64,000 bases of DNA from Hyposmocoma kahamanoa (Eukaryota; Arthropoda; Insecta; Lepidoptera; Cosmopterigidae): contig NW_020653750.1 in NCBI RefSeq assembly GCF_003589595.1, forward strand, positions 6,136,005 to 6,200,004, written 5' to 3'. Shown here in pieces: positions 1-14,100 of the stretch. Under the pieces are notes generated by a model. It did not search any database. It was not told where the DNA came from and saw only the letters and a list, made by a program, of their open reading frames with translations. Every line of letters starts with the position of its first letter. Position 1 is the stretch's first letter. The position numbers and the translations under genes were made by a program.

Positions 1-37
1 TTCTGAGGTACTAATAGAATTAATAATTGGTAAAAGA

Positions 38-76
<39 letters not shown>

Positions 77-128
77 GAAATTCTGCCACAAAGTGCATTT
101 GCCTGTGAGTGGATACAAACAGACTCAC
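1..128. repeat. UBE2O intron with (TA)n microsatellite
   Basis: A run of TA dinucleotides at about 42-71 lies within the intron downstream of the last visible exon. The rest is unremarkable. Confidence 0.6.
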
Positions 129-3100
129 CTTTCTGCCTTTCGTATCCTGCCTCGTTGAAGTAGGGCTCAGCATTGAGAATAAGCCCTTGCAGTGACACGA
201 TCACTTGCAGCAGCGAGCTGTCCTTGCCCCACACTTCCACACCGCGCCCCGACCACGTGCCCAGTAGAGACACGCACACCTGACAAATTGATTTTACTTT
301 TTACTGACCGTATTTAGGGTCCATTAGATGTGGTGTTAATGATTTAAATATCACGAATATAGTACCAACAATATTAACAAATTAATTTTTCTTTTTTACT
401 TTGGTGCTTAATTTTTTTTAAGTAGGCTCTAATTATTATTATCAAAGCTCAATACTTCCAAGTTCTTTTTATACCGAAAAAGTATGCGTAACAGTCATTG
501 ACTTACAAATAAATGGACGACGGGTCTAATACTAAAACCACGAAAAAAATGTCCCAAGTCAACCTATTTAAACATAGTGACATGTAAAGGAATATGAAAA
601 AGCTAAAAAGTTGAATTTAAATTGTAATGTCATTGCAGTACTGCCTAATTTTGCTTGCAACAACTGAAAGCCGCAAAAAAACACCATATTCAGCTTCTAC
701 TGAAAACTTATCAAAATGCACCATATGTAGTTTCTAGTGAAAACTACTTGAACACAGGTATAATGGAGTAGCCTTTATTATTTATAAATAAATTTTATAG
801 GTAAATGTTGAATTTTATACAATGCCATTTATTACGAGCTAGGGTGTCTGACTTTTTTTCTTGAGTTTCGAGAGTTCTCGTACCCGATTTCTCGAGTTAT
901 ACGAGAATTTTTTTGAAAACCGTAAAAATCAGCTCAATCAACTATAAAACTAAATGTGAACTTCTCGAAAATTGTTTTGCTCTGGGTGTTCTGAGTTATG
1001 CCCCGGAATAAATTCCATCGTTCTTGGTACCAAGACCAGAACCATTTAGAAAACTTAATTTGTTAAATTGATCCTACCGGTATTGAACCCGGGAACTTCT
1101 CATTCAATGCCCACAGTGCAAACCGTTAGGCTATCAAGGTTGTACTATTTGTATTATTATGCAGTGTTTTTGTTCACTCATTGATGTAATCACATACCAA
1201 AGCTTTAATATTATGGTCTTTTATCAAGCTTGCATCAGCTCTGGTTTCCTTTCTTTTCTTACCATTTTCTTAACCCGTTCGTGCATAGTACTGAAATTAT
1301 ACTGCGCTCAAAAATGTCACCACTTTTCTACATGCCGTAGTGCTTACATTGATTCAATACAATTATTACGGTTTATCACTGACGACGGTTGATTCCGTCA
1401 ACAGGCATAGTCGTACTGCTCATAGTTCTTGCAAATGTTTCTTGTGCATGAAAAAGTACGGCTATGACGGTAGTAGGGTATTTGCCGCTGTGAGACAATT
1501 ACAAAATTAAAATGCGCGATATTGATTGCGCAAGAGAAACGCTTTCCAAAATAAACACGTAGGTACTAATTAATAATAACAATTATAATAACGCACACAC
1601 TCAACATTGCCCCGCATTAAGGAAACCCTGTGTCGCGAGTGCCATAGATACATAACCACAAATTACACTCAAACTCACGAGAGAAATAAATGTAGGCCAT
1701 ACAAAAACCTAAAAAAATACTTTCGGGATTATGGAAATTCATGCAAACGTTATTTCGGGCAAATGTATTTTCGGTCTTCTGACTCGTAACCCCGAGCCGT
1801 AGAAAGAGTACAACAATATTTGAAAGTATTACTCACATGTATTAAAAAATATTTTAATAATAACATTAGCATCAAAATGACTCTATGAAATTTTTGTTCT
1901 GACTATTTCAAACGCTTGTGTTTCAAACAATTGAAATTGACGTGATGGGTCTCGTTCAGTCTTTTACGCAAGCAGTGAGTCGGAAAGAGACAGTTAGCTA
2001 TGTGATTATTTTGATTGCTTTTGTAATTTATATTTACGATTAATTTAAATATAAATTAAATACTATATATACTAGTGCATAAAATAACACTTTGATAACT
2101 ATGATAACACAATGTAGTACTTACTGATAATATGATATACCACCCTGTTTTTTCACTTTAGTTGACTAATTTTTACAAGGTTTTACTACACAATACGGCA
2201 TCATTGACAAGCGCGCTGTCAGTCGAACAAACGAAGACAAAAGCGTGATTGACGCTCTGTATACGATTTTAACGCCCTGTAAGTTCGGGCACTTTTTAGC
2301 GCGGACCCGACGTCCATTTATTTGGAAGTCAATGGTAGCAGTGCTCCTTTAATAATTTTATTGACGCAATTGCCTACACCTGGCGCCATCTACCGTGCTT
2401 GTCACGAATTACTGCATGAAAACAACATGGCGTGCGTCATTTCTCGAGACTGGTGGCTTGCGGGGAAGCTTAGGGAATAAAAGCGAGTTTGGTTCTCACA
2501 ACAGACGCGACCATTTGATACCATAGTTATTATTTTCTCTTGTAAATTGCTTACGAGTTATAAAGTGCAAGCATCACTGTCGTTTTTATTAAATATAAAT
2601 TTGAATGCTAGCAGACCCCCGCTCCTGTGACATTTACGAGATCTGAGAGTTTTCGCTAACTCAGACACCCCGCAACTTAAAATTGTGATAGCAAAAGACT
2701 GTATTACTGCATAACGTGTTATGCAAAATGATTTTTAAAACTTACAGTGTATTTTAGTTTCTAATATCTCATTCGAAAACACTAATACCTCCAAAGTTGA
2801 AATGTCAGGGTATAAATTAGCGCTGTTAAATCAAAACACTAAGTGACTTTACATTGTTATTGGTTTGGCACGGCAGTACTGGACTCAGCATTGTTTTACT
2901 ATGGAAAAATGGGCCGCCGTGATTGCTCCCCTTTACTACTCTCTCACCATCCGCATTCATCTGACATATAGTCTGGCAATACAAAAATAATGTGTTATTT
3001 CACTTAAAAAAACGACAGCGTAGAAACTAATTTATCACTATACTCTGTCCAACCATTTATTTAACTTTTGAAAGCTAGAATTCTAATTAATTAGTGATGT

Positions 3101-5110
3101 CCTAATGCGTTTCCGATTCGAATGTTTATAACAATCGATTTTATTTTTTTTATTTGCTTAGTTGGTATAGCGTCTGGCACGGCCTGCTAAGACGTCGGTT
3201 CGAATCCGGCCGGATCGAAGGAATTTTGAGTGTTCGATCTTTGTATTAATTATAACAAACTAGGGATTCATTTCACAAAAAATGATTGAATACCAATTCA
3301 ATAAAAAAAAATTAAAATCGATTTTATTTGTGAAGTAGTTTTAATGGTGAATGTGGACGGGTTTAAAAAAGAAGATATTGACTGGTTGGGATCGTGATGT
3401 TGCATTTGACAATTTGTGTACTCAAGAATGAATAATTAATGTTAATGAGGATTCAAGTCATGATTCCCGCTCACATGGAGAAGAATCCGACGCTTCATTA
3501 TAATAAACAAAATAAGAATTTATTATAATTACTTATAATTTATTTCTTTTCATTATTATTACACAGGTATTAAAATTTATCAACTTGAATAATCTTCGTT
3601 ACATAATCTGTAGGCTCGAATAAACTATCGGAGCTAAAGAGCACGTCGCTTCACTAAAATTAAAAAAATAAAAGAGTCCAGGAAGCATTTTTTGTCTATG
3701 GTTGTATGTCAATGTATAAATAAAAATAAATTTCAAAAATAACCACTTATCCAAATAACAATCGTATTAGTGGGCAATAACACATTATTAGTATGCTTAA
3801 CATAAGTGAACAATGGCTGCAAAAAATATATTTATGGTATTGCTCCCAAATAGTGGAGCATCGATAGATAGACCATACTCAATTGACCTTATTACACCAT
3901 AGGGTGTAGTAAGCGCAAAGATTGAAATGCGTCTATACGCAGTTAAAGGAGTGCAACAATTTTTTGTTTAGACGTATTATAAAAACAATGTATAATGTGA
4001 ATTATATGTGGTACTGTTGTTGTATCTAAGAAAAATGAGTTAATACACATTATTTAATATTAATGCAATTAAATTCGACGATAATGGATTAAATAGCAGT
4101 AGAGCTCCTTGTAAAAGAGTTTGTCGAGAGAAGTACTGCCACATCAACTATTTCTGTCGCCAAGCAGCATTAACTGTATTCCGGTTTTGAAGGGTAAGGG
4201 TGCTGGTGAAATTACAGGCACATGAAACTTGTCAACTTATATCCCAGATTGACGGGGGCATTGGCAGTGCCCTTCAAATCTTTGCGATTTAAAGCTCTGA
4301 GTGGCACTGCAACTGTTATGGACGGGCGTGTAGCTTACCACTAGACACACGACTTGTTAGTCTTATTACTTGATATTATTATTATGAAACAGAACAAAGT
4401 CTTACCTTGCCATCTTCATATAGATTGGGGTTAAGGCGGTCTGTGCAGTACGAGTGATAGTGGCAAAGTGGCGGCGCGCGCGGATACTCCCCTCCGAGTT
4501 GCACGTCGAACACGAACAGCCCGTCTTCGTACGGCGTCTTTGTAGGCCCGGCGATCATCACCGACAGAAGGTCGATGCGGTCTTCGTACCCGCGAACCCA
4601 TACCTGCTCATATTAAAATATGATTGTAGGATTTGTACTTTCGATTAGTCTGAAAAGACAGATCGTGAAGACGAATCGTACCGTGTACGGTAAAAAGTAT
4701 GACATGCAGTCAAATATAGTGACAAATGCAAAATAAATAATAGAAAAAAATGCAGGGCGAGTATGTAGCTAAGTCTACTCTTCTGTATTACATAGGCATT
4801 GTTTATTATTGTTCAATACTAACGAAATAGCACGACCAAGATATACATACTCCAGGAGGCAAATCACTCTTGAGCAGCTTAATTTCACGCTTGACAGCCG
4901 AGTAGAAAGTCCGTGGTTCAGACGGCTGCAGAATAGAAAGACGGAAGCGGTGACCACTCGGTGCACTCTCCAAAACACAGAAGCCTTCGCCGTCATCTTT
5001 TGTCTCGCTCCCTCCAAGGGCATTAGCAGCGTTTAAGGAGTCCGTATCTCCTTCTAATTCGGCGCCTTCGGCTGTTGCTAGCGGTGCCGTATCGGGCACT
5101 ATCGGTGCCG
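129..5110 (-). CDS. UBE2O: UBE2O exons 22-24: UBC (E2) catalytic domain with active-site cysteine
   Basis: Exon 22 leads in with [20 protein letters not shown] and [19 protein letters not shown] (the human block reads FSVLEFAPSNHSF...LPEG). Exon 23 contains [20 protein letters not shown] then [15 protein letters not shown] and [12 protein letters not shown]. Exon 24 starts [17 protein letters not shown]; its cysteine, codon 274-276 and about residue 1163, is the E2 catalytic residue that carries the ubiquitin thioester. The exon then gives [20 protein letters not shown] and ends AGYERQK at a GTGAGT donor. The fold is complete to about the middle of the helical C-terminal part; the rest is outside the window. 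I start exon 22 at 5110 because only this acceptor fits the exon 21 phase. Confidence 0.93.
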
Positions 5111-8100
5111 CTAAAATGTTTGGAAACATTCTCTGTATATCAACTGTTACTGTACATTACACATATACAACAAAACTAACAAAAATAATGTATCACACAA
5201 TAATGTATGTATCACACATTAAGAACAAATGATACAAAACAGAAACAGAATCTTGTCGAATGTAGCAGAATTGAATTAATTTGGGTATAAAAATACATTG
5301 TAAAGTTTTAAAGCACGACAATAATTCGCAATGAGGGAAAATCAATTTTCTACATACGATTTTCATCGGATTTGCCGCTGGCGTTCCCTTCGTTCTTAGT
5401 CTCACCAGCCGGTTTGTCTTTCTCCTCCTCGGCCAGGCTTACTACCAACGCGCCGTATTGACTGGAAACATTACATTAGTCAGTCATTACAGTAGACAGA
5501 AAATTACATATGTCAGACTGGAATCATTACATAAAACGCAATTCAATTGTGAAAGGTAAAGACAATAGCATTCTCAGAGCGGTCACGCATTATAGAGGCC
5601 AAGACTTTGACTACTGGCCCCATAGTCCAGACGATACACCGTAACTACTAATATTTACAACGCATTCTATACTCTAGCCAAATTCTATGAATTAGAAATT
5701 TCGATAAACAAAAACATTATTTTTAGGGTTTTTTACCTCAGACTGTTGATAATATGAATCTTGAAGTTATGTTTGTGATGAATAAATATTCATCATCATG
5801 TTCAATCGAAGTTTCAAATCACTAGTATTTTGAAACCAACATAAAAATTACAAGTAATTAATTATTATAAAACTTTTGAAGGAAGAGATTGTAAACATTG
5901 AAGTAGTAATTTAAGACTACAATCTGAAATTGACGTTGGACGAGATATGTTAATATCAGTAAATCTTACAATTTTGTTTTTTTTCATCTGACATTTCCCA
6001 CTATCTAGCAGTAAGCATTAATAGGTATCAGAATCTTAATTACTTTATTTTTAATCATACGTATCAATAGATACTTTGCAAACTTTATAATAATTGGCTA
6101 GGTAAGCATTATTTCTATACAATCCAATTACCTGCTGACTTATTTCAATTCCAATTACGCGAGCAGTCAGTGAGCAGAGCTAGCCTAAATAATAAGCATG
6201 GTAAAAAAATGTTCGTTATACCTGCCATCATTGGTTGTCTAGCAACGTTTTGTTATTAAACATTCTATATCGAATTTGGCTACAGTTTAGACTTATAGTC
6301 CAAAATGGACGTGTAATTCAGTGTATCGACTAGTCGATTTGGACTTAGATTAAAATTATGTAATATAATGATCTGGGCCGATAGTCATCGTCTGTATGAC
6401 GTTCAGGTACTTGTGCCTAAAAGCGCTTCTGAACAACCAATAAGGATGTAACCGTTTTCACATCTGCTTTCATTTAGCCGGTCTTTGTGATGTTTGTTTC
6501 AACGACCAATAGGATATGGCTACTTTCACATCTGCCCGCAGTAAATGTAAATAACGAAATCGTAATTGATTGTCCCACTTTGAAGGATAATGGATCAGAG
6601 CGACTTCACACGAGATACCAACTAAGCGTGGAATAACAACAGACATTATGTACGTATACAGAAGTGGAATAACACAATTTTTGTTATATCGATGGCACGG
6701 TTATGTAAGCTCCCAACGCATTATATTAACCATAAACGAAAAGCCAGCATACAAGGACAGAACAACCAACCACCTCTATAAAATTTACCATGCACATAAA
6801 TAAGTACATTAGGGTAAAACAATATCGAGAGGTTCACGCAAGACTTACATTAAACAACTTTACTACGCGGTCTACAATGGTCAAAGGTCATCGACATACA
6901 AATACGAAACTATTTCGGAAAACAGAGAAATTAAGTTACCACTTTTTACAGTTACAAAACGGAAATAAAAATAAATAAAATAAGACGGAAGAACTACATG
7001 TTGCAATTCACTACGGTATATTACGGATTGTACATAGACTGAAAATAGTGTTGTGTAAATTGACAACTTTTTAATCATTCAAATGTTGTGAAAATGATTT
7101 TGAAATGATTCTTTAATTGAAGAAAATAGTAGAGAAAACAAACAAAACGGAATTTCGAAAATGAGGAAATACTGTGCACATGAAATGGAGTCGTTATAAC
7201 AGATTGTTTGTACTTTTTTTTTCTGAGAAATTAGATTGTTTAATATAAGTATTGCGATCTAAGATACACATAGACATATATTTTTTTAAAGTACCTACAG
7301 ATTAAACACATGATATTCAAGAATATTTATGGTACAAAGGTCAAATTATATACTTGAGCATTGCAGAAAATTGGCAACATCTATATGTATGAATTAATAC
7401 CCAATAGTGCGAAACAACACCAACTACAAAATCAATTGTTATAATTGCACTTACGAACGTGGAACTAATCTCTCGGTTCCTTTTACGTCAGCACTTACAA
7501 TCTAAACGTTTGTGTTCATAGCGTTGGAAACACATAGGTTTGTGTACACTAACGAAAAATAAACAAATATTGTAAGTTTTGTTTTCTTTTTTTATGATAC
7601 CCAGTGAAGGGACGAATATGTCGTGCGTAATCTATAACAGTCGCAGTGCCACTCAGAACTTTAAATCGCAATGATCTGAGGGGCACTCCCACTGCGCCCG
7701 TCACTCTGAGACATAAATTGACAATTTCCATGTGCCTGTAATTTCTCCAGCACCCTTACCCTTCAAAACCGGAGCGCAGTAATACTCGCATTACTGCTTA
7801 GCGGCAGAAATAGGTAAGGTGTCAAGTACTTCCTTGGATGAACTCTTTTCACAAGGAGTTCTACTGCTGCTTTTGTATTGTACAAATAGCAAGTGTGTTT
7901 ATAGCAGAGCAAAGAACATATTTACAATTTGCCACACTGCTCAATCAGACTCAGATTTTATAGGGTTATAAGAGGGAGGTCAACTCATTTTGGAATATGA
8001 ATAATGAGGCTGAATGTATCGAAAAAGTTACTCCTTATTTAGCCAAGTTACTGAACACAACGTTCGTTAGAATAACAACAAACATTTCACATTTCGAAGC

Positions 8101-11100
8101 AATATTATTAAAAATATTGGCACTGCATTGTCCAGTAACTCGGTGCATGAAAATAAGTACGATTAAAAAAATTGATGACACCAAAATAATTACATAAGTT
8201 TGCTATTGGAAGTCTGTACTTAACCAATAGACAGGAATCTTTGAGGAGCTCATTCATCGCATTGCGCACATTTATCGATTTCCCTTGCATTACCTGTTCC
8301 AATCCATATTTTGTTATGGAATTAAAAAAAAATTGTTTGTATTCTTGGTGAATACGCATAAGCTCCTAGTTTCTGATCAGCTTTTGAAATCAGCCTGTAC
8401 ATAGACAGAAATGTGGAAAGGGATAGCTAATTAATACGGAAAACTAAAAAGGGAAACTAAAGGGACAACAGAAGAGTAAAGCAAGTACAAGAGTCCAGCG
8501 AACATGGCAAACCAACATAAACAATAAAGGTAAAGAAACAAAAATGTAAGCTCACACTGAAAAGTGGTAGGGTAACTTCTCCTTAGTCGCGTTTTGATTT
8601 CTCATTAAGCCGTTAAGGAATTCGGCCAACTCTTGCGGCCTTCTCCTGCGGAAGATAAACAATTTATTACCTTTTCTAACAATTCTATCCATGCCTGTCT
8701 CCATTGATGTGACAAGGTAAACTTTGTGTTTTTAATTCCAAATCATAAGTAAAATTATTATTTTTTTATATACCGCTCCTTACAGTATAATCGTGCGTGT
8801 GTCCTGTCATATCGCCGTAATACATCACAGCGTCTACTTAACATTACATTAGCAGTGTTCATGGTTTTTACTGATTTAGCAGCACAAAGTACATACCGGC
8901 TAACTTCGGCATGCGCCTTGATCAATTGTTGATGGATCAGCGAGCACAGCTTGTAGCAAACGTTGCGAGTCGTCCCGTCCACGTCGGTTGCCTCGTCAGC
9001 TGTGATCAAACTTAAATAGTAACAAAGGCGACCAACAAGTTATAGTCTAGGAATAAGTAACATTTTCACGTATATTTTTGAAGATTTCGACTTTATACCT
9101 CATCACTTTTTCGAGCAAAAATCATTTGAATTCATTGAGTACGCAATCAAAATTACAACTTATAACCGTATTTGAAAAATGTTAGCACAAAAATGGGTTT
9201 AAAATATATTTAAAAGGAAGTATGGATTGGTTATGGTTGCATAGCACGTTACGAAAAAAATCATTCGGCTCATGCAATTAAAGTGTTTGTAGTCGATTAG
9301 TAAATCGAATAATTCAATCATAATGGAACAAGTATCTAAGTGTAAGGATTTGAAGGAAGATTAAGATTTACTTTTAAAGGTCATGTTGTCATGTAAGAAA
9401 AACCATTAGTACTCGTAGTACAAGTACACCATGTACTAATACTATGTATGAAAACATCATCACTCAGTATCCAATCACATTTTTTGTGAGTAATCAGCAG
9501 TGAAGTCGCAAAAAGAATTGTTCTTCCATCTGATTCCATTAAATAAATTGATTCATGTAATTAATTAAGTGATTCGTAGTTTACAGTACACCAGGCCATC
9601 ACTAAGCTGTCTGTGGTTGTGTCAGTGACCAGTTTGTTTACCTTTTCAGTATTTGGATTGAAAAAGTAAGTTAACAAGAGGTTTTATTTTTCTGCAAACA
9701 GAACAAGCAGTATCAGTAATTTATTACGACAGATTGTCAACTTTTGTGGCAATTTCAACTAAACAAGATTAATTTTGAGTAAGTAGGGTTAGCACAAGGC
9801 GCGACTAGCGCGAGAGCGCCGTAAAGCGCGACATGCTGCTATTCTCGCTTAGAGACCTCGCGCTTTATGTCGCTCTCGCGCAAGTCGCGTCTATCGTGCT
9901 AGCCCTATAGTTTGTGTAGTGAAACAAAATATTTATATAATAGTGTGAAAGACAGCAGCGTTATTATCATCGAGTCTATAACCAGAAATAGAGACGAAAT
10001 GTCATTTAATTTGTTTGAAAACTATTCTGCCATATCATTACTGTGATAACTGCGCTCCGATTGGCTGGATCGAGTTCGAAACAATTGACGGGTGTCGTCA
10101 ATGCGTGCCGTCAATTGTTTCACTTCAAATCGACCAGTTAACTTGAGAAATTGTTTTGCTATAATGGACGTAAATTACAAAATTACATATTTAATATTTA
10201 ATTACCGATGTAATGTGATTTCGTTTGTTTTGTAACTAGATGTTTTGCTGTTTTTCCCACACCACCGAATAGAACAGCACAGCATTGTTAGAGATATTAT
10301 CTTTATTACAATAAATACAGAATATTTTTTGGAACATACGGAGACGTACGCACAGGTCAGTAGTTGGCCTGTCTATATATCAGTGCAAACGAGAGTTGAT
10401 ATTTATAAGAGCTGTATCGCTAATGTGTTACCAGGAATATATGGCCCTTATTTCGTCTCTATTTCTGGTTATATACTCGATTGTTATTATGCAGAAAGAA
10501 ATCAATAAATAACAATTATGGAAGAAATATCAAGAGCATAACGTTAACAAAACTCTTTGAACATGTAGCAATTGGGTCCATGCAGTATACTCAACTTGAT
10601 TTGCTGTTTGTTTTAAGTTTGAGATAGATATTTTTGTAGGAATGACACTAATTTTGGTATCATGGTTCAATACATTTACAGTTACAGTTTACAATTGCAC
10701 TCAGCTTGTTTCCTGTGGATAATTAGATTGTTTGTATCTCACCGTTTTCACTGCCCGAAGGCTCCTTTGAAAGGTTTTGATCGGATCCCGACGCCTGAGC
10801 CGGGTCGATGTTCAAGTGTAGATCCTTCTTTGACGGAGTACTTTCAACCTGTAGTTAAAACCATATGCATTTAATTAACATTTTCACTGTCCGGACTAGT
10901 ACTATATGTGGTAAACACTCCTCAAAAATTGTGTTACGGTTCAATACCAATCATAAGGTTTAAGACACTTATTCTCACTAGGAATTAATTACATGACAAT
11001 ACTGAGATACATATTACAAGTTTTTTTGATTGTGAAAGCATACAAGGACGGTAGCTCGTCTTGGTTACAAAATAAATGTAATAAATGATTACAAAATTTT

Positions 11101-14100
11101 GTAACTAAATAAAGAACTTACTTAAATTAAACTAGCTGGTATCGTCTTCGTCTGCGTAGAATAAGTACTTCGAATATCCTATTGTACTATACTAATTTTC
11201 ATAGTTAATAATAATAATAATAACGCACACACTCAACATAGCCCCGCACTAGGGAAATCCTGTGTCGCGGGTACCATGGACACACACATAGACAACCACA
11301 AATTACACCCAAACTCACGAGAGAAATAAATGTAGGCCATACAAATATTTCTCTCGGCTCGGGAATCGAACCCGGTGACCTCTGCGTGGCAGTCCGGTAT
11401 GGTAACCGTTCGGCCACGGAGGTAGTTATTGGTTCTCCATAAAAACTTTCATCGTCTATTTCATCCCCTTTAAAATTTATTTTATTGACAAAAAATAACC
11501 TGTGTATTTGACTCATTTGATGTGCCTTGAGGAAGCGACCAGGGTGCGGTAACGCGTATTTGATGTTTACTGTGTTTGTCGAATAGGCAAACAAGACCAA
11601 TACTTTGTCACACATGGTATCGACACATGGTGATTGTTTCTCAAGTATATTTCTTATACTAACTGCCTCCATGGCCGAACGGTTACCAAGCCGGATTGCC
11701 ACGCAGAGGTCCCGAGTTCGATAACCGTGCCGGGAGAAATGTATAGCCTACATTTATTTCTCTCGGGAGTAGTTTGTTTGTCTATGTATGTGTCCATGGC
11801 ACCCGCGATACAGGATAGCCTTAGTGTGTGTGTGTTATTATTATTATTATTATAAAATACGCAAATACTAATTAAAAATTTTGCTCGAACACAAGGTGTG
11901 GCCAAGAATAAACAGACAGAACTCGCAAGAGTAAAGAAAATTAATCTTGTATAACGCTGCTATAGCATTTTTGTGCGTGATAGTCACTCTCGCGCTTATA
12001 GAGATAATCGACATGACGGTAATTTTTTACACTATAATTCCAGACAGTTCGGGGAAACCATATTTTCTGTTTTTGTGCTCGTTCCAAGCTCATGAGTACT
12101 ACGTAGTTGTATTTGGGAAGTCCACTTACCTCCATGGGTTCAACGCAGACATTAGTTGTGATGATAGTGCGAGTAGGCTTGTCCTCTTCGTCGATAGACA
12201 TGGCATCGATGGGCGTCGCCTCAGCCGACGGCTCGTTGGAAAACAGTCGCGCGAGTTGTTCGTGGACGCGCCTCTCGCCTGCGCAAGGTGTGGTTGCACC
12301 ACGTTCACGCACTCGTTCTAAAAGACCCTGTGGAATAGAAAATGTCATGACCACCTTCTTGAAATTTTATTAGAAAAAGAAAACTCTTCTATGCCAAACA
12401 GTTGCGTATGAAGCGTATTGAACCGTCTATCACAACTGTCTGTGAACTACAGTGGTATTATTTTATTACGTCAGAGGGTTCGTATAATCTCAGTACAGAG
12501 TACTAAAAAAACCGACCTCAAAAGTACGTGGAATTACGTCTATTTGCTAAGTTTTATTGAAATATCCCCTAGTTCGCCACTATACAGGACTTGACACTGG
12601 AGATACAAAAAAAACATACAGTCGATTTGAGAACCTTCTCCTTTTTTGAAGTCGGTTAAAGAGTAAATAAATTTGCTCGGATACTTGGTGACGAACACTT
12701 AGTCTGGGTGTTCTGGGAAGTGCCTCGAAGTGAATTACGTTGCTCTGGTACTCATAATACAGGGAATTCTCTAGTTAGATCTAGGAGAGCCGAAGTCGTA
12801 GTAGAGAAGAAGTCGGTATTATACAGGATAAACGGAATGTGCTGTAGAATAGCATGATTTAATCCGCCTTCCCCTTTCCAGCATCGGGGGACTAGGCATA
12901 GGTTGGGGTTCCACCACTATATTGAGGATATTCCAATTTCGGAACTTATTGTACTATGAGTATCAAAGCAACGGAATTCACTCCGGGACACTTCTCACTA
13001 CTCAGAACACCCAGACCAGAACCAATTTAGAAAAGATCTTTTCCCAAATTGGTCCTACCGAGAATCGAATCGACCACAATACAAATCCTTGGGCTGCAAT
13101 GGTCGTCAAATTTAATAAGTAATATTAGCATATCGACTGTGAACTGGCAATCGGTACTATCTCAATTTTGACAATTTAACAGTATGAAGAAAAAATTGTT
13201 TGCGGTATTTATATAGCATCTGGTCCCCGTAGCATGGCTGCACATGATATTCGCGACGCGCGCGATAAAATTGAAATAAGATTATTATTCAATTTTATCG
13301 CGCGTATCGCGACTATCATGCGTAGCCAGGCTACGGAGCCTGGTCTATTAAATACAAATACGTAGTTTTTTATTACACATATACGTATGTACACTACGTA
13401 TTTCTGTTTAATAAACCAGATGCTATATAAATTACTTTTTCTTCATTGTGTAAAGTTGTCAAAATTGAGATAGTACCGGTTGCCAGTTCACAGTCGATAT
13501 TTATATTCACAGACTTACCAAGAAATGATCCTCGTGGAAGAACGAAGTGCCCATGAGCCGGTCTAAGAACCGACAATCCTTATACAGATTGAGAAGTTTA
13601 CGCATGATCTGACAAATAAATTACGAAAATTATATAAACAGCTATGGTAACCTAGAGGGCGAACGGTTTCAATTGAGAGATTGATCAAATGGCGGCATGT
13701 ACGGACTTTAATTTTTAAGTTACGTGTAATTTGTAAAATTTTAGTAACATTCCTTACGCTAGCGGTAAAGTAAAATATGGTGATGAAATTTGCAAGTCAA
13801 AGGGTCACAACCTGCATTGGGCCAGTGGCGCACTATGTCCTTAACCATATTATAAGACAAGTAGTGGTAACTCCATACAAACGTAGGAGCGCTGCTTGAA
13901 TGTGTGCATGCCTGACCCATACCCTCGTATAATCTCGTGGTGCACTCGCGTTGCCAAGCGCGGGTCGCATCACGTACCATTCATTATAGAAATGAAGCCT
14001 TCACTCGGTGTTTAAAAAATGACATGTAATAGTAAATGCTTTTACTGTCGTGTTTTTGCTAAGTTCAACAAGAATACCTCAAATTCCGAAATGTTTTTCA

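Larger units (their letters stand above)
496..2334. mobile_element. hAT-like non-autonomous element, copy 1 (with internal extra segment)
   Basis: The ends are imperfect inverted repeats starting CATTGACTTACAAATAAATG. They are flanked by near-identical 8-bp duplications, gtaacagt (488-495) and gtagcagt (2335-2342). Eight-base duplications are characteristic of hAT elements. Compared with the copy at 25050-26035, this one carries about 870 extra bases (roughly 915-1785). They contain a tRNA-like antisense unit (985-1141) and a truncated SINE (1571-1706). It lies in UBE2O intron 23. No transposase frame is seen. Confidence 0.82.

Noticed and set aside
11205..11702. 165-codon minus-strand open frame
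   Set aside because: It runs through a SINE and its flanking intron sequence; translation includes SINE tail residues and no domain.
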